Assembly (NCBI GenBank): GCA_941918925.1
Contig: OW799233.1
Coordinates: 29,332,421-29,396,420 of the forward strand
Length of the DNA stretch: 64,000 bases
Direction of reading: 5' to 3'
Source: Phyto melanocephala
Taxonomy: Eukaryota > Arthropoda > Insecta > Diptera > Rhinophoridae
Numbering within the stretch: the first letter of the stretch is position 1; each line of letters opens with the position of its first letter. Below, piece by piece: positions 11,347 through 23,566 of this stretch. Both the position numbers and the translations under genes were made by a program. The notes under the pieces are model-generated. The model was given only the letters and a program-made list of their open reading frames with translations, did no database searches and was not told where the DNA came from.

Positions 11347-13036
11347 TATAGAGTTTTGATGTGCACTGTTCTCAACCATTTTGGCTCGTTTATTTATTGA
11401 ACTAAAAAATTTCCATCAAATGAAAATCCTTTTATTTATACCAAAATGAGGACGTTTAAAATAGCAATTACATAAAACTTACCAATGCATTTTCCAGTAT
11501 TTATTCATTTTTTAATCCGCCCCATTGTGTAAAATTTTAGCATCAAATTATAACTGAAAAAGTAACTAAAATATATAAATTTCTATTAAAATATATAGAA
11601 AACAAATAAAAACAAGAACAAAATTGAAATAATATTTAGTTGCCACAGAATTACGATATTTCTGTGTCAATATTTTAGGACAGCTCAAGTGCACTCTACC
11701 ACATACACGTACAGTTGTATAAATATATGTTTGCAATTTCTCTTTACATATTCACATACGTTTTGTATTCCATTGTGTTTTGTGCTGTTATTTTTTTTTG
11801 TATCTAATAGCGACTGTCAGTTTAGCTGAAATAAAAGTTCATCATTGATGTCAAACGTTGGTTGCATTGTTGATGGGATACAACTAGTCAAACAGACAGG
11901 GAGACAAGTCAATGTTGATGTTTTTTTCTAACTTTTTGATATTTATTCGCTTCTTTCGTTCAGTTATAACATAGTTTGATTGTTATTTAAGATAGTTTAT
12001 AAAGTTTTTTAAGAATGTCACTACACGCATCAGTATTTGTATAGAAAATGGAAATGGAAATTTCCCTTTAAAAAATTAACACCTCGTTAGTTAGCACACG
12101 GTTTGTTATTATGCATAAAGCCGCAGAAGACTATTAAGACGGGAATCCATTTCTTTAAATAACAAAGACACTTAAAAAATTAAAAGTTGTTAAAAGTTTT
12201 TTTTGAGAATTTTTTTTGATAAAATTTAATTTTTTAATTTTTTTAATTTTGAGTAAGAAGTGACCAATTGTAGGGTAAAACAAATGTACTTTATCTATAT
12301 TGAGCTGCAAAGCAATTTAAAAAGCACAAATAAAATTTAATAAATCTATAAACTTTTATGAAATAGTATAATAAATTCTTATCTTAGTTGAGTTTAGTCT
12401 TTTAAATTCTAGTATTAAATCTAAAAACAAATTTAATTTAAAATTCTTATTTCTTTTATAACAATTTGTCTTAGATAAACAACATAAATCTCTAAAGTGC
12501 AATTTTTTGTATGAATAATCACTTGCACATACAAGTAATCTCTCTAAATTTTTATCATTTGTAATGTCTCAGGTGATGTTTTTAAAGACCTTTTACTTAT
12601 TCCTCTTTCTATTATGTTGCTGAACAGCCATATTTTACACCGTTGGCTAAAACCCATTTAAAAACCATCAAATGTCATTTGAAATCTAGTTTAAATGCAT
12701 GTTGCAAAGAAATCTTAAGACAAGATAGGACAGAACTAAAGCAAAAGCTACAGTGACAGTGGTAACAATGTAACATTAAACATAATTCCAAGTTGTTTTT
12801 GTTGTACTACTTATGTATGTAAGTCTATTTGTTGTAGCAAAACCACAATGGTATGGTCATTACGTTTGTAAGCGTGAGTATGTGAATATAAAACATGACT
12901 GTGTGTACTGCTGGAAAAAACATACGTCTAATGTAGTCAAGTGTTGTAATCTTATAATGCAGTGTCAGTGTATTTTTAAATGGGATTTTTAAATACAGTG
13001 CCGTACAATATAAAACCAATCAAATGACATGTTTTA
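11347..13036. other. AT-rich non-coding stretch with one foldback-repeat arm
   Basis: No gene supported. At about 12085-12116 a CGTTAGTTAGCACACGG segment matches one arm of the foldback repeat at 61985-62086; only that arm is present here. Frames at 12825-13019 are chance ORFs. Confidence 0.5.
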
Positions 13037-13038
13037 TA

Positions 13039-13955
13039 CCGGGTTTCCCAACTAGAACGCAATTTCTAAATTTTAAATAAAACACAGATATTTAAAAAAA
13101 AAATCGTTAAATTTTATTATATCGTAAAGTAGACAGAATGAGGTTATGTATGGAACAATATATCGTGCAGATGGCCGCCGCGGCTTTGCTGGCACACACG
13201 CGATCTTTTAATGAAATTTTCAATGACCTTTTTGTATAAATGCTGCGGTATTTCATTAATGCAGCGTCCAATTTCCTCTTTTAAGGCTTGAGTCGTCGTC
13301 GGCTTATTCGCGTAAACCATCGACTTCAAAAAACCCCAAAGAAAAAAATCTAAAGGTGTTAAATCACACGATCTAGGCGGCCAATTCTGGTCTCCAAAAC
13401 GCGAAATAACACGACTGGGAAATGACTGATGCAGCAATTGAATTGTTTCTCTGGCTGTATGACATGTGGCGCCATCTTGTTGAAACCACATGCCCTCCAC
13501 ATTCATTTCTCCAATTCTATGCAAGAAAAAACTGGTTATCGTTTCACGATAGCGAACACCATTGACTATTTGCGCTTGACCTGCCTCATTTTCATAAAAA
13601 AAGGTCCAATGATTCCTCCAGCCCAAAAACCATACCACAGAGTGACACGTTGTTGTTTTTTCATCACTAACATACCCAGTTTCGGCAAATTTATCCATTC
13701 ATCTCTTTACAGTTGACTCTTTTGGAGCATTATTGTAACCCCAAATTGATCGCAATTTGCGAACTGTAGCCGCAAAACTTTCACCATTTTGTTAAAACAA
13801 TTTCACAATGAGAATGCGTAGTTCATTCGTGTAGCGCTCCATTTTTACTAACCTCGTACGTTCTACTAGCAAACAATAACAATTGTTCAAATGTCAAACA
13901 ATGATACTTCGAATGGCGCCAAATTTAAAAATTGCGTTCTAGTTGGGACACCCGG
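13039..13955 (-). mobile_element. Rosa-like (Tc1/mariner, DD41D) transposon, internally deleted
   Basis: The ends are inverted repeats of about 28 bp (right end outward: CCGGGTGTCCCAACTAGAAC; the left end differs at one of these bases), each next to a TA (13037-13038 and 13956-13957), the standard Tc1/mariner target duplication. At 917 bp it is shorter than the usual ~1.3 kb because the middle of the transposase has been lost. TIRs this well conserved suggest moderate age. Confidence 0.9.
13144..13842 (-). pseudogene. DD41D mariner-family transposase, defective
   Basis: The start codon is at 13842-13840 (MERYTNELRILIVKLF, then a stop). An HTH-like segment (NGESFAATVRKLRSIWG) follows to about 13700, then another stop. 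From 13698 a 184-residue open frame runs to the natural end (DILFHT). It contains the second catalytic Asp in FQQDGATCHTA and the third Asp in CDLTPLDFFLWG, with 41 residues between them, which defines the DD41D (rosa) group. The segment that should hold the linker and the first catalytic Asp is deleted between the two parts. Family members cut and paste DNA at TA sites in the nucleus; this copy cannot make active enzyme. Confidence 0.9.
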
Positions 13956-13960
13956 TAGTA

Positions 13961-14062
13961 TCTGTGAACCTTCAATAAAACAACTTATTTTGAATCTGTG
14001 AACCTTCAACAAAACAACTTATTTTGAATCTGTGAACCTTTAATAAAACAACTTATTTTAAA
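13961..14062. repeat. Three tandem copies of a 34-bp repeat
   Basis: Units start at 13961, 13995 and 14029 (TCTGTGAACCTTCAATAAAA...). They differ at only a few positions and abut the right end of the rosa-like transposon. Function unknown. Confidence 0.9.
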
Positions 14063-14191
14063 TTTCTAAGCACTTTTGAAGAGTAGATAGTGAAGGAAAA
14101 AAGTTTAAACTGATTCTTTTTAATTTCATAATCTCTAGTCTTTTTACCCATACCAAGACGTGGACAATTGTAAAGGAATAATAAGTTGTCG

Positions 14192-16029
14192 CACACTGGG
14201 TTGAATGATACCAAAAGACGAACTTAAGTCCTGGAAGCTGTAATGTGTTAATGTTAAATTTTTTTTTGTTAGCTTTATATTTAAATTCATGAACATAGCC
14301 AACTTTTTGTTAACCCTTTAAGGACCCGTTTTACATTTGTTCAAAAAATAACTTTTTTAAAATTTTGGACTGTAGTTTACAAACGAATTAATTAACTGGA
14401 GATTAGAGACAACCTAATGTGTTGTTAGAAAATAATAAATTAAATTTTTAATATGTACCTATGTTAGTGCTAATATTTATTAAAAGTTATTATTTTGGTT
14501 TTTGTAAAACCCCCCTTATTTGGAATTTGTGGCATAAAGAGCGAGCAACAAGACCAAATCTTTTTTTTGTATTTGTTAATAAGCATTGTTTATTTTATAA
14601 GATACAATATATTCGAAACGGTTTGTAAGCTTAAAACTGTTTTATAATACTTATATAAACTAGGATAATAGATTATATATGTCACAAAGGAGTATTGTCA
14701 TATTCGCAATTTACTTTACTTTAATCGTTATTATCACCATTGCTGTCATAATGTACTAATTAATCCAAGGCACATTGAGGCATAACTGTTGATTTCTTTT
14801 CATACTTCTTAGATAATTCTAATAGTATTGGATCAGAGCTCAGAAGAGATATTAAAAAGCCTTCATTTGACTTTTCACGACTACATTTGCGAGAAAAATG
14901 TTCCCTATTATATTTGAAGTCCTTGTTTCTAGCCTCTTGTGCTTCCTCAGATAATTATCCGATTGGCAAAAGTGCATGTTCCATTATTTCTGGACCATGG
15001 GTTAGAAACTTATGCAATGTAGGTGGCATGTAATACCATGGGTACTTTGTAACGAAATACGTAGCAGTCTCATAAACAAATTTTCTAAGTCTATCAAAAT
15101 TGAACAGAAAATATCTGTAAAATTACAGATAATATTTAGTAAATTTGTTTATTTGGATAACAAAAAATGTGTAATCTGTAAAAAATCTGTTAAATAATTG
15201 TCGAATTCGATTGAAAGTCGTTTTACAGATTTTTCGACAGATTTATTATTTTGAGTGTACTTAGCAAATTATCTAGAAAATATTTGCAAGTATTTGTAGA
15301 TTCCAAATGAGCTAAGTTTATATAAATTTTTACTAACTTTTTTTTCTGAGTGTATGAACGTGACTTCATAATACTCACTCGTCCACCATTATTATTAAAA
15401 AAAAACTAAAACAAAAAAAACACAAAAACAATTAATAAAAGAAAAACAGAAAACACAAATATTATTATTATGATTACTTTAGGCCACTTGATTTGTTTTT
15501 AAATCTAAATTATTTAAAAACGGCAGTAAATACGCGATGTTTTTGTCTTGAACATGAAAGCTAAGACTTTGGGCAATTTTATCACAAAATATAAAAATAA
15601 ACAATTCGTAACATTTTTAGTGGCATTTCATTAAACACGAAAAATACTCTATTTTTAGACCACTTTTTAAAATAGAACAATAAAAATATTTTTACACAAA
15701 CAATTTAAAAATATTTTTATTGACTTAACACTTAAATACCTGAGGTTGATGGTTCCATTCTAAAATACTCAATTTTAACAGTTAAATATAAAAAACACAG
15801 AACTCGAAAATTGTTAAATTTGATTTTTTACTACTTTTTATGTAAAAGCAAAAATTTTCTGTACTTTAACGGTGCTCTGTAGATAATAACAGTAACACAC
15901 AAAAACGATATTAGTTAATAGTGATGTAGAATTCTATAGGCTTTTATACGGTACCAATTTTTTTTTAAACAAATGAATTTTCAAAAATCAATTAAGATCA
16001 ACTTTTGGTATGATTCAACCCAATGTGTG
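14192..16029 (-). mobile_element. 1.84-kb TIR element carrying a conserved transposon-associated protein
   Basis: The left end CACACTGGGTTGAATGATAC (14192) is matched, inverted, by the right end ending at 16029; about 38 bp align with a few mismatches. The triplet TCG abuts both ends (14189-14191, 16030-16032), consistent with a 3-bp target duplication. Just outside, a ~60-bp segment (ATAATCTCT...ACCAAGACGTGG) occurs on both sides in the same direction. The interior encodes a decayed protein on the minus strand (14760-15114). Superfamily not assigned. Confidence 0.65.
14760..15114 (-). pseudogene. C-terminal part of an uncharacterised transposon-associated protein
   Basis: The minus-strand frame reads FDRLRKFVYETATYF, then YPWYYMPPTLHKFLTHG, a LLPIG-stop-LSEEAQEARNKD block, and SRKCSREKSNEGFL ending at a stop (14762-14760). 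From memory, LPIGQLSEEAQEARNKD-type tails belong to a family repeated in many arthropod genomes; its biochemical role is not known to me. One internal TAA replaces the residue after LLPIG, and no open frame continues upstream of about 15114, so it is a broken copy. Its position inside the 14192-16029 TIRs ties the protein to that element. Confidence 0.65.
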
Positions 16030-16282
16030 TCGGTTTGTAGACTTTTGATATCATAATCTCTATTCTTTGTACCCGTAGCAAGACGTGGATAAGTGTAAAG
16101 TTGTTGGTTTGTAGACTTTTGAGAAAAAAATATTAATTTTCAGAAAAGCAGGAGAAAAATTGTTAGAAAAAATAAAATGATTGAATTATAATACAAAGAA
16201 TGTGCAAACGAAGCATATTAAAATTTTTCTTATTTTGACTTCAAATATTTTGACACAAGTCCGCAGACATGTATTTTAGACT

Positions 16283-18741
16283 TTTTATACCCGCCACCAA
16301 AAAAATGGTGGGGGTATATTCATTTTGTCATTCCGTTTGTAACACATCGAAATATCCATTTTAGACCCCATAAAGTATATATATTCTGAATCAGGGTTTG
16401 ATTTTATGACGATCTAGCTATGTCCGTCCGTCTGTCCGTCTGTCCGTCTGTCCGTCTGTCCGTCTGTCCGTCTGTCCGTCTGTCCGTCTGTCCGTCTGTT
16501 GAAAGCACGATAGAGGTCGCACCGAAAAAGCTAGGGGGCTCAAATTTTGCCAGAATCTTTCTTATAGACAAGGTTTGTTTGGTATTGAAAATGGGCTAAA
16601 TCGGAATATCAGGAAGAGAGTTATAGCTCGAAAAGCAAGAGTAGGTCGAAAAAACCGTGTCCTTCAAACATCGAATAAAATGGAATTGTGTCCAAACGCA
16701 TTAACGTAGACTCATGAAACTTCGAATATATATTTCCTGAGTAAAAACAATATTTTTCCCCGAAAATTATCTAAATCTATGCATTAGGAGAGGAGTTATC
16801 GATCAAAATGTACGAAAATTTATACCGCACAGTGTATTTTTCGGTATATTTAAAAACAAAAACGTCATAAAAGCAACAAAATTGGATGTACGACTCTGAA
16901 ATTTTGCACACTTTGCTTATTGGTGAGGCGCTTTTTTGTAACGGAAAATCAATGTGCCACGCCCACTTTTACGCCCACCTCCCATATAACGTTTTACCAA
17001 AAATTCATATAATTTCTCAATTTATGTAGATTTTGGAATAATAAAGGGCTATATTGAAACATCTCAGTTGTACTCATTCGAAAATACAACTTTGACACGC
17101 CCACTATAACGCCCACTTTTCACGTTATATACCGTTAATGAAATTTAAAAGCTCATAAAACCGCCAAAATTAGAGGTATGATGATCAAATTCGCTACGTA
17201 TATCCTTTTAGGCAATGTCATTACTGCGCCAGAAAATTAAGGCGCCACGCCCACTTTTACGCCCACCTCCCATATAACGTTTTACTTAAAATTCATATAA
17301 TTCCTCTATTAATAAAGATTTTGGAATAATAAAGGACTATATTGAAACACCTAAGTTGTACTCATTCGCAAAAATAACTTTGACACGCCTACTATAACGC
17401 CCACTTTTCACGTTATCTACCGTTAATGAAATTTAAAAGCTCATAAAACCGCCAAAATAAGAGGTATGATGATAAAATTTGCTACGTATATCCCCCTAGG
17501 CAATGTCATTACTGTGCTAGAAAATTGAGTTGCCACGCCCACTTTTACGCCCACCTCCCATATAACGTTTTACTCAAAATTCCTCTAATTTCTCTATTAA
17601 TAATGATTTTGGATTAATAAAGGGCTATATTGAAACACCTAAGTTGTACTCATTCGCCAAAACAACTTTGACACGCCTACTATAACGCCCACTTTTCACG
17701 TAATCTACCGTTAATGAAATTTAAATGCTCATAAAACCGCCAAAATTAGAGGTATGATGATCAAATTTTCTGTGTATATCCTTCTAATCAATGTTATTGT
17801 TGTGCCAAAAAGTTTAGGTGACACGGCCACTTTAACGCCTACCTCCCATACAACGGCTTACCTTAAATTCATGTAATTTCTCTATTGACAAAATTTTTGG
17901 AAAAATAAAGGAATATATTGAAATATTTAAGTTGTATTTATTAGTAGAAACTTTATTGACACAGCTACTTTAACACACTTTCATTGAATTTCATTTCATT
18001 TAAGGACCGATGTTGTATTTAAATAAAACACAAATTATTTAAGATATTATTATTTCTTTTTATAATGATAATATTTGTATGGTTCAATTATGTATTTAAC
18101 AAAATATCGGCCAAATGGCCCCCCCCCCATCCTTGGCGCCACTCCTCTATCTGATGGTCCAAATTTTCAATGACAATGTTGATGCTCAATTATTGGGCAT
18201 GATGATGAGTCGAGGTTGACTGCTCTTTTGCCACACTATCGCAAAAAACAGCAATAGTTCCCATTCAACGAACTAAGAAGGCATTCACAGATTTTCTAAC
18301 ATTTTATACAGACCTGTTTTTCAGAAATTTAAATATTTTTTACAATTCTACCGATTGTGGACGAATTTGAACGATTATGTTGATCAAAAGAATTACGAAG
18401 TGTACAAAATGCATTTTGATTTGAACGCCCATTTTTATAAAAAACCTGAATAACTTTAAAGCGTTGCTCATTTGCGTATCTTTCCACGGATCAAAATGAG
18501 TAAGTTTGAGATTGAGAAATGTCAAGTGAAATTCAGAAAACAAATTTAAAGACTAGGTGTAGTTCACCTTCAACATGGGCCCTTAAAATTTAACCACCCT
18601 CTACAAAGAAAGTAATACATATTTCATTATAAATATTCCATAGCGATTAACAAAATAATAAATATTGTGCTTTAAATGTACACAAAATTGGTGGTGGGTA
18701 TAAAAGATTCGGCACAGCCGAATATAGTGCTCTTACTTGTT
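16283..18741 (+). mobile_element. HINE family I, copy D, 2.5 kb
   Basis: The 5' end TTTTATACCCGCC is at 16283. The longest (GTCCGTCT)n core in the window lies at about 16424-16500. A tandem array of ~288-bp units follows (anchors near 16957, 17244, 17533, 17820), then the nested mini-transposon (from about 17999), and the hairpin plus CTCTTACTTGTT end at 18741. High identity to copy B in the 5' block suggests recent activity of this subfamily. Confidence 0.8.
17999..18601 (-). mobile_element. Nested M1 mini-transposon in HINE copy D, left TIR lost
   Basis: The right TIR (ends ...TTTAACCACCCTC, then TA at 18602-18603) and the HTH-like transposase remnant (about 18543-18340, minus strand, ALKLFRFFIKMG) match copy B. 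The left TIR is replaced by a deletion that joins TTCATTTCATT directly to AAGGACCG. Confidence 0.75.
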
Positions 18742-20417
18742 AATAATTGTTATAAGTGATGTCCTGAAGGCTTTTAATTTATATTGCTAGAAATCATATC
18801 ATTAATATTAAAGTCGTGTTGAACTTATTAACCTGTGGTGCAATGGGTTGCGTAAAATTCATCATCATGTTAAAAGATGCTATAAATAGGTATATATATT
18901 AACTCTGCTTTGACATTTGTAAAGTACATAGATACAAAAAATAATCACAAAAACACCTTCTCGCTATTCTTCGCAAGAACCAGCATAAAGTTTAATTTCC
19001 TGGTGGTGTGATATTAACTAAACAAATAGTATAAGGCTAGCTACTCGCTTAGAAGAGTATTAGAAAACAGTAGATGCTATTAGTTCTGGCCGGCCCTGAA
19101 ACAGTCATTATGGTGAGAATATGGTGTGTGTGGCTGATGATATTTTTGAGGGCGCTGGATTATAGACCTTTTAAATATTTCCATTAAGTGTTGACTGCTA
19201 ATCATCAACATGTTGCGTATGCTTAAGCCACTCTGAATATGTACCATTAGAAAAAGTTTTTATCGAAATCTTCTCAAGCGATGGTATTCATTTTCATTCC
19301 TGTGAAATCGTGAATAAGCATAATTATCTTTTCCGTAGCACGGAAACTCATAATGTAACTCACTCAGAGTTGCTGTATTGTGTGTTATATATGCTTGAGT
19401 TATGATTTTGGCCGCAAGCAAACGAGATTGATCCCAAATTGATCCCACTGGACTTAAATTTTTGAAGCCGGAAGTTAGTGTTAACAAGCAGCCGCTACTT
19501 TGATATAATTTTGTTTAATTTTTTTGACATCAAATAACAATCAATCAAAAGAAAATTTATATTTTTGTATTTATTAAAAAATTACAGTCAAGGCATATTT
19601 GTAAGGTATGTGCATTGCGGCAACAAACACAATAAATAAAAAACACATAAATTTTGCATATGCCACATTTTTTGTCTTTTCTTCTTAAGTTTTAATAATT
19701 TTTAAAGAAATTTTCTTTAAAGAAATCAAAAACTTTTTATTCGCGAGCTTGCAATTATTAAAGCGTTTTTAACCAACTGAAACTGCGAGTTATTTATTTT
19801 AGAAACAAAATAAAATAAAAAAAATAGATTTGACAAATTCAGACTTAGTTAAACAAAACTTGGTAACGCTGTATTAAAAACCAGTAAGCTGATTGGAATC
19901 TTATTAATCTGCTTTTATTAAAGTCACAGAACATCAGGTGACAACTTTTATAAAGCATGTTTTCAAATATGACTTGTTATTCTATTATTAATTTTTATTA
20001 TATTCACTTTCAATTCCATATATGTAGTTTTATTTTGTAAAACCTTAGGAATAAAGAAATCAATTGAAAGATATCTGTCCATCTGCCTGTCAACTTTTTT
20101 AATCTACATTATCCTATATATACCTGCATGTGGAATCATTTATTTTTTCAAAATTAATTTAAAAACATAATTTAGGTTCGAAAGTTTATGGCGAATTGTT
20201 TTTTCTGGTACGGATTAATGGATAAACTTAAATATTAAAAGTTAGAAAAATTTGGATAAAAAAGCTTATAAGTTTGTTAAACATGCTATGGTTTAGAATA
20301 AAATTTAATACATTTTAGTATTCTAGTAACTAAACAATAATAACTACTAACACATATCCATAATAAAATAAAAATATAAATATATAAAAAACAATATTTT
20401 AATAATCACTAAATAGC
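18742..20417. other. Non-coding stretch with one possible retroelement scrap
   Basis: AT-rich. A minus-strand frame at 19260-19487 contains SIWDQSRLLAAKIITQA, weakly like the FDPLGLL.P..AKI..Q segment of BEL/Pao polyproteins. It has no ATG at its start and is short, so it is only a possibility. Nothing else was recognised. Confidence 0.3.
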
Positions 20418-20423
20418 ACATAT

Positions 20424-21574
20424 GAGGAGCCGCAGAACATAAGGTGCTTTTTCGAATTTCGCAAAAAATTGGTTTTTTGGTATTTTTATAATATTTAGGT
20501 TGGGATCTTGTAGAAACATTCAAGTTAGCACTATTATTATTTTTTTTTACAAAGTAAATGGGTTCTAAAAAATTTATGCTTAACAAAAGGTGCTTTTTTG
20601 TTTATTTATTTTTGTTTATTATTCCAAAACGTATAAACAGGATAAAGATATATGGAGGATTCAATAAACCAAAATGTTTGATGTTCTTGCCTAGAAGAAG
20701 ATGTTGAACCAAGAGCTTAACAAATTTTAACAAATTTTGTAAATATTTAATATAAGGCTGAGAAAGAAATGTTTAAGTTGGAATTTGTTTTAATAAAACG
20801 ACAAAAAAAAATATACTAAGCTTAACACTTTTTAATATATTAGATCAGGTTTAACCACATTCAGTAAAAATTTTATCGTCAAATATGTGTTTTCGCATTA
20901 CACAATGGGCCAATTCAAAGTAGACTCTCATATTGTACTATGTCATATAATTCATATTAATATGACCAGTGACTTTGAACACCTTTTGTTATCAAATTAT
21001 GTATTTAATACAAGAAAGAAGACAAAGAGATGACGCTGTTGAAAATTGTATGTATACAGGAAAGAAGAAAATAGGAAATATTTTCTTTGAGAGGTGAGAA
21101 GCGAAGAAATTCTCTCTGAGAAACAGTATGGTTAAAAATATGACATAAACATAGGAAACAAATGTGTAAAGTCATATTATTTTTTTGTATGGAAATTACT
21201 AACAAAAATTTTATGCATGCATAAAATAATATGAAATAGTACAAATATGACTGATATGCAACCACTTTGAATTGGCCCAATGTATTTTTTCCTTCTATTA
21301 CCAAAACGTGCTTTTTTACTTTTTTTTTAACAAAAGGTGCTTATTTGCTTTCTTTTTTGCAAAAGTTGCTTTTTCCGAAATAAAAATGGAATTATATCAA
21401 ACATCCTTAACATTTAATCGGGTGACTTACGACAGTTAGATGCATCTGTAGATAAGTAAAAATCTTGTTAGCATTTCCAGGTTCTTGCAATTTTTTAAAG
21501 GGGCAAAAAAATAAATCTCGATTTCCCAAAAATTTGAAATGAGCGAAAAAGCACCTTTTGTTCTGCGGCTCCTC
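20424..21574. mobile_element. 1.15-kb TIR element of unassigned type
   Basis: Ends GAGGAGCCGCAGAACA... and its inverse match for about 31 bp with one mismatch (20424-20454 and 21544-21574), with ATAT outside each end (20420-20423, 21575-21578). The motif AAAGGTGCTTTTTT recurs near both ends (20436, 20588, 21305, 21329, 21360 and, inverted, 21547), like the subterminal transposase-binding repeats of hAT or P-type elements. No transposase frame remains. A second TIR element (20904-21282) sits in the middle. Confidence 0.7.
20904..21282. mobile_element. Nested ~380-bp MITE
   Basis: The inverted ends TGGGCCAATTCAAAGT (20906-20921) and ACTTTGAATTGGCCCA (21264-21279) are perfect over 16 bp, with weaker pairing outward. 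It lies inside the 20424-21574 element, so it inserted later or was carried along. Frames within it are chance ORFs. No target duplication is certain. Confidence 0.65.
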
Positions 21575-21580
21575 ATATGT

Positions 21581-23560
21581 AATTGCATAAACTCATATAA
21601 AACTGTCAACTACTTTTTCTTTACTTTTTCTGTGAAGTGTCATCAAAAAGGATAAACTAATAATGTAATTCCTAACTAATACAATGTTACATTGAATGAA
21701 GTAAAACGTATGATATTTTAATGTTTCTTTTCTAAAACGTTATTTTACTTTTATTTCACATCGCTTACAGAGTACTTGAAAAAGTTCAATGACATGTTTT
21801 TAAATATAAATGTAAACGTTGAATTTATACGAATGAAAAAAAGGAACAAACGAAAAACATTTATGATTTATATTTAGAAAAATATTGCATTATAAATTCA
21901 TTCTTACTTGACCATTGTCTTGCTTGAGGAATTTGCAATTATTTATTGTTGGAAAGTACGACAAGAGATTATACTTTGACATTTTTGTTAGTGTGTTTAT
22001 TGTGCTTCTTTGCCATAGAGACTTTTTATATTAAATACTATACAATCAAAATAAATTCATAAAATGCCATGAATTTAGTGTTAATTTATAACCAGTGCCT
22101 AAGAATAAGAAATGTATATGAGTTCGCCGGAATTTGTAAAGTAAAGTCTTTAAAAGAACATTTTAACTGTTTAGGGGCAGTAAAAATATTTAAAAAATAT
22201 TAAACATAACTCCAATGTAACGAAATTTCTTATACAAATGACAATTAAATCACGGCATAGTCTCTGTATTTTAAAGGAGAGTTTTGCTCTATGCTCTCAT
22301 TTTAAAACACCCAGTCTCTCAACAATGTTGTTATATTTTCATTAAAATTTTACACATTTTGTAGACAAGTAAATGCGCTATAGTCGGCTATATATATATA
22401 CTAAGTCTATACCCTTAACAAAAGTGTAAAAAGGCAACTATAAGCATATATATGTAATTAGGAAATAGATCTGTCTAAATCTAATTTAAACCTGCTCTAT
22501 CTATGCTGGTGCTGATTGTGTTTAATTATGTTCAGCCATATTTTGCTTTTGTTGTCGTGGTTTTTTATATCAAAATTTCAACAACAAAATTAAATGTTTG
22601 CCAATATCTTTGCCGTTAATGAAAAGATTGATTCAATATTTTCCAGGCGTTGCGTAAATTCCTCTGAGCGGTAACGCTGAGGTGGCAAAACTAAACAAGA
22701 GCGTCAATACTTTTCAATAATTACAAAATTAAAAAACAAAATAACAGTTGTTCTGCAGCCAACTTCCATGCCTAAAAATTAGATTTTCCAATTGCAAAGC
22801 ATTGCAGTCGCAGGTTTTTGGTTTGTTTCATACAAATTGTATAAACATGAGAATTTTCGACAGCTAAAAACGCTTGCCGCTCTGGTTATGGTTTGGCTGT
22901 TATAATAACTTTGGTTAAGTAAAAAACAGAGGAAATCGTATTCTCTCGCTCATGTACTAGTTCGTGATGTGCCCACGGAAGTAATTTTCAATAGAAAAAT
23001 TCTCAAAAATAAAGAAAGTTGATTTCACATACACACGAAGAGACGTGTGGCTTGACTAAGCCAAAGCAATTGCTCTTTTTGTAATAATCCAGAATATATG
23101 TGCATATTTTATAGGGTCTAAAGAACTACTTTGTTTCGGCATTTATTTACAAAATAATGGTCTTTTAATGATATTATCCTTACAAGAATCGTAAAGACAT
23201 CAAAGTTATCTACAGACTAAGTTTATGTGCTTACAATTACTTGTCAAAAGGAAAAATTAATTTTTTTTGGTGGAAGTAAATATATTTTCTTTCTTCCTCA
23301 TGTTAATTTGAAAGTGTACTATTGTTACCTTTATACCATTTTGTACTTTATCACCCGACAGTATTTTCTTCTCTGATAACTCGGGACTTATTGGAACAAT
23401 CGATGTCTAAGATTTCAAACTAGTGTTTTTATCTTCGCCTACACAGAAAAAATTATTATCAAAATATATTTAAACAAACACTTGACAAAATTTGATTTTA
23501 ATAAAAATTTAATATTAAAAGTAGTTTATTGTTTTTGTAAATATTTTGTTTGATTTTTCT
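21581..23560. other. AT-rich non-coding stretch
   Basis: No transposon ends or coding sequence recognised. A slightly GC-richer patch at 22640-22690 and one near 22930-22980 could be conserved non-coding sequence, but nothing in the sequence shows a function. Confidence 0.4.
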
Positions 23561-23566
23561 TTTAAA

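Noticed and set aside
21005..21304. 99-codon minus-strand frame
   Set aside because: Lies in the nested MITE 20904-21282 and spans its TIR; low-complexity hydrophobic content without family features.
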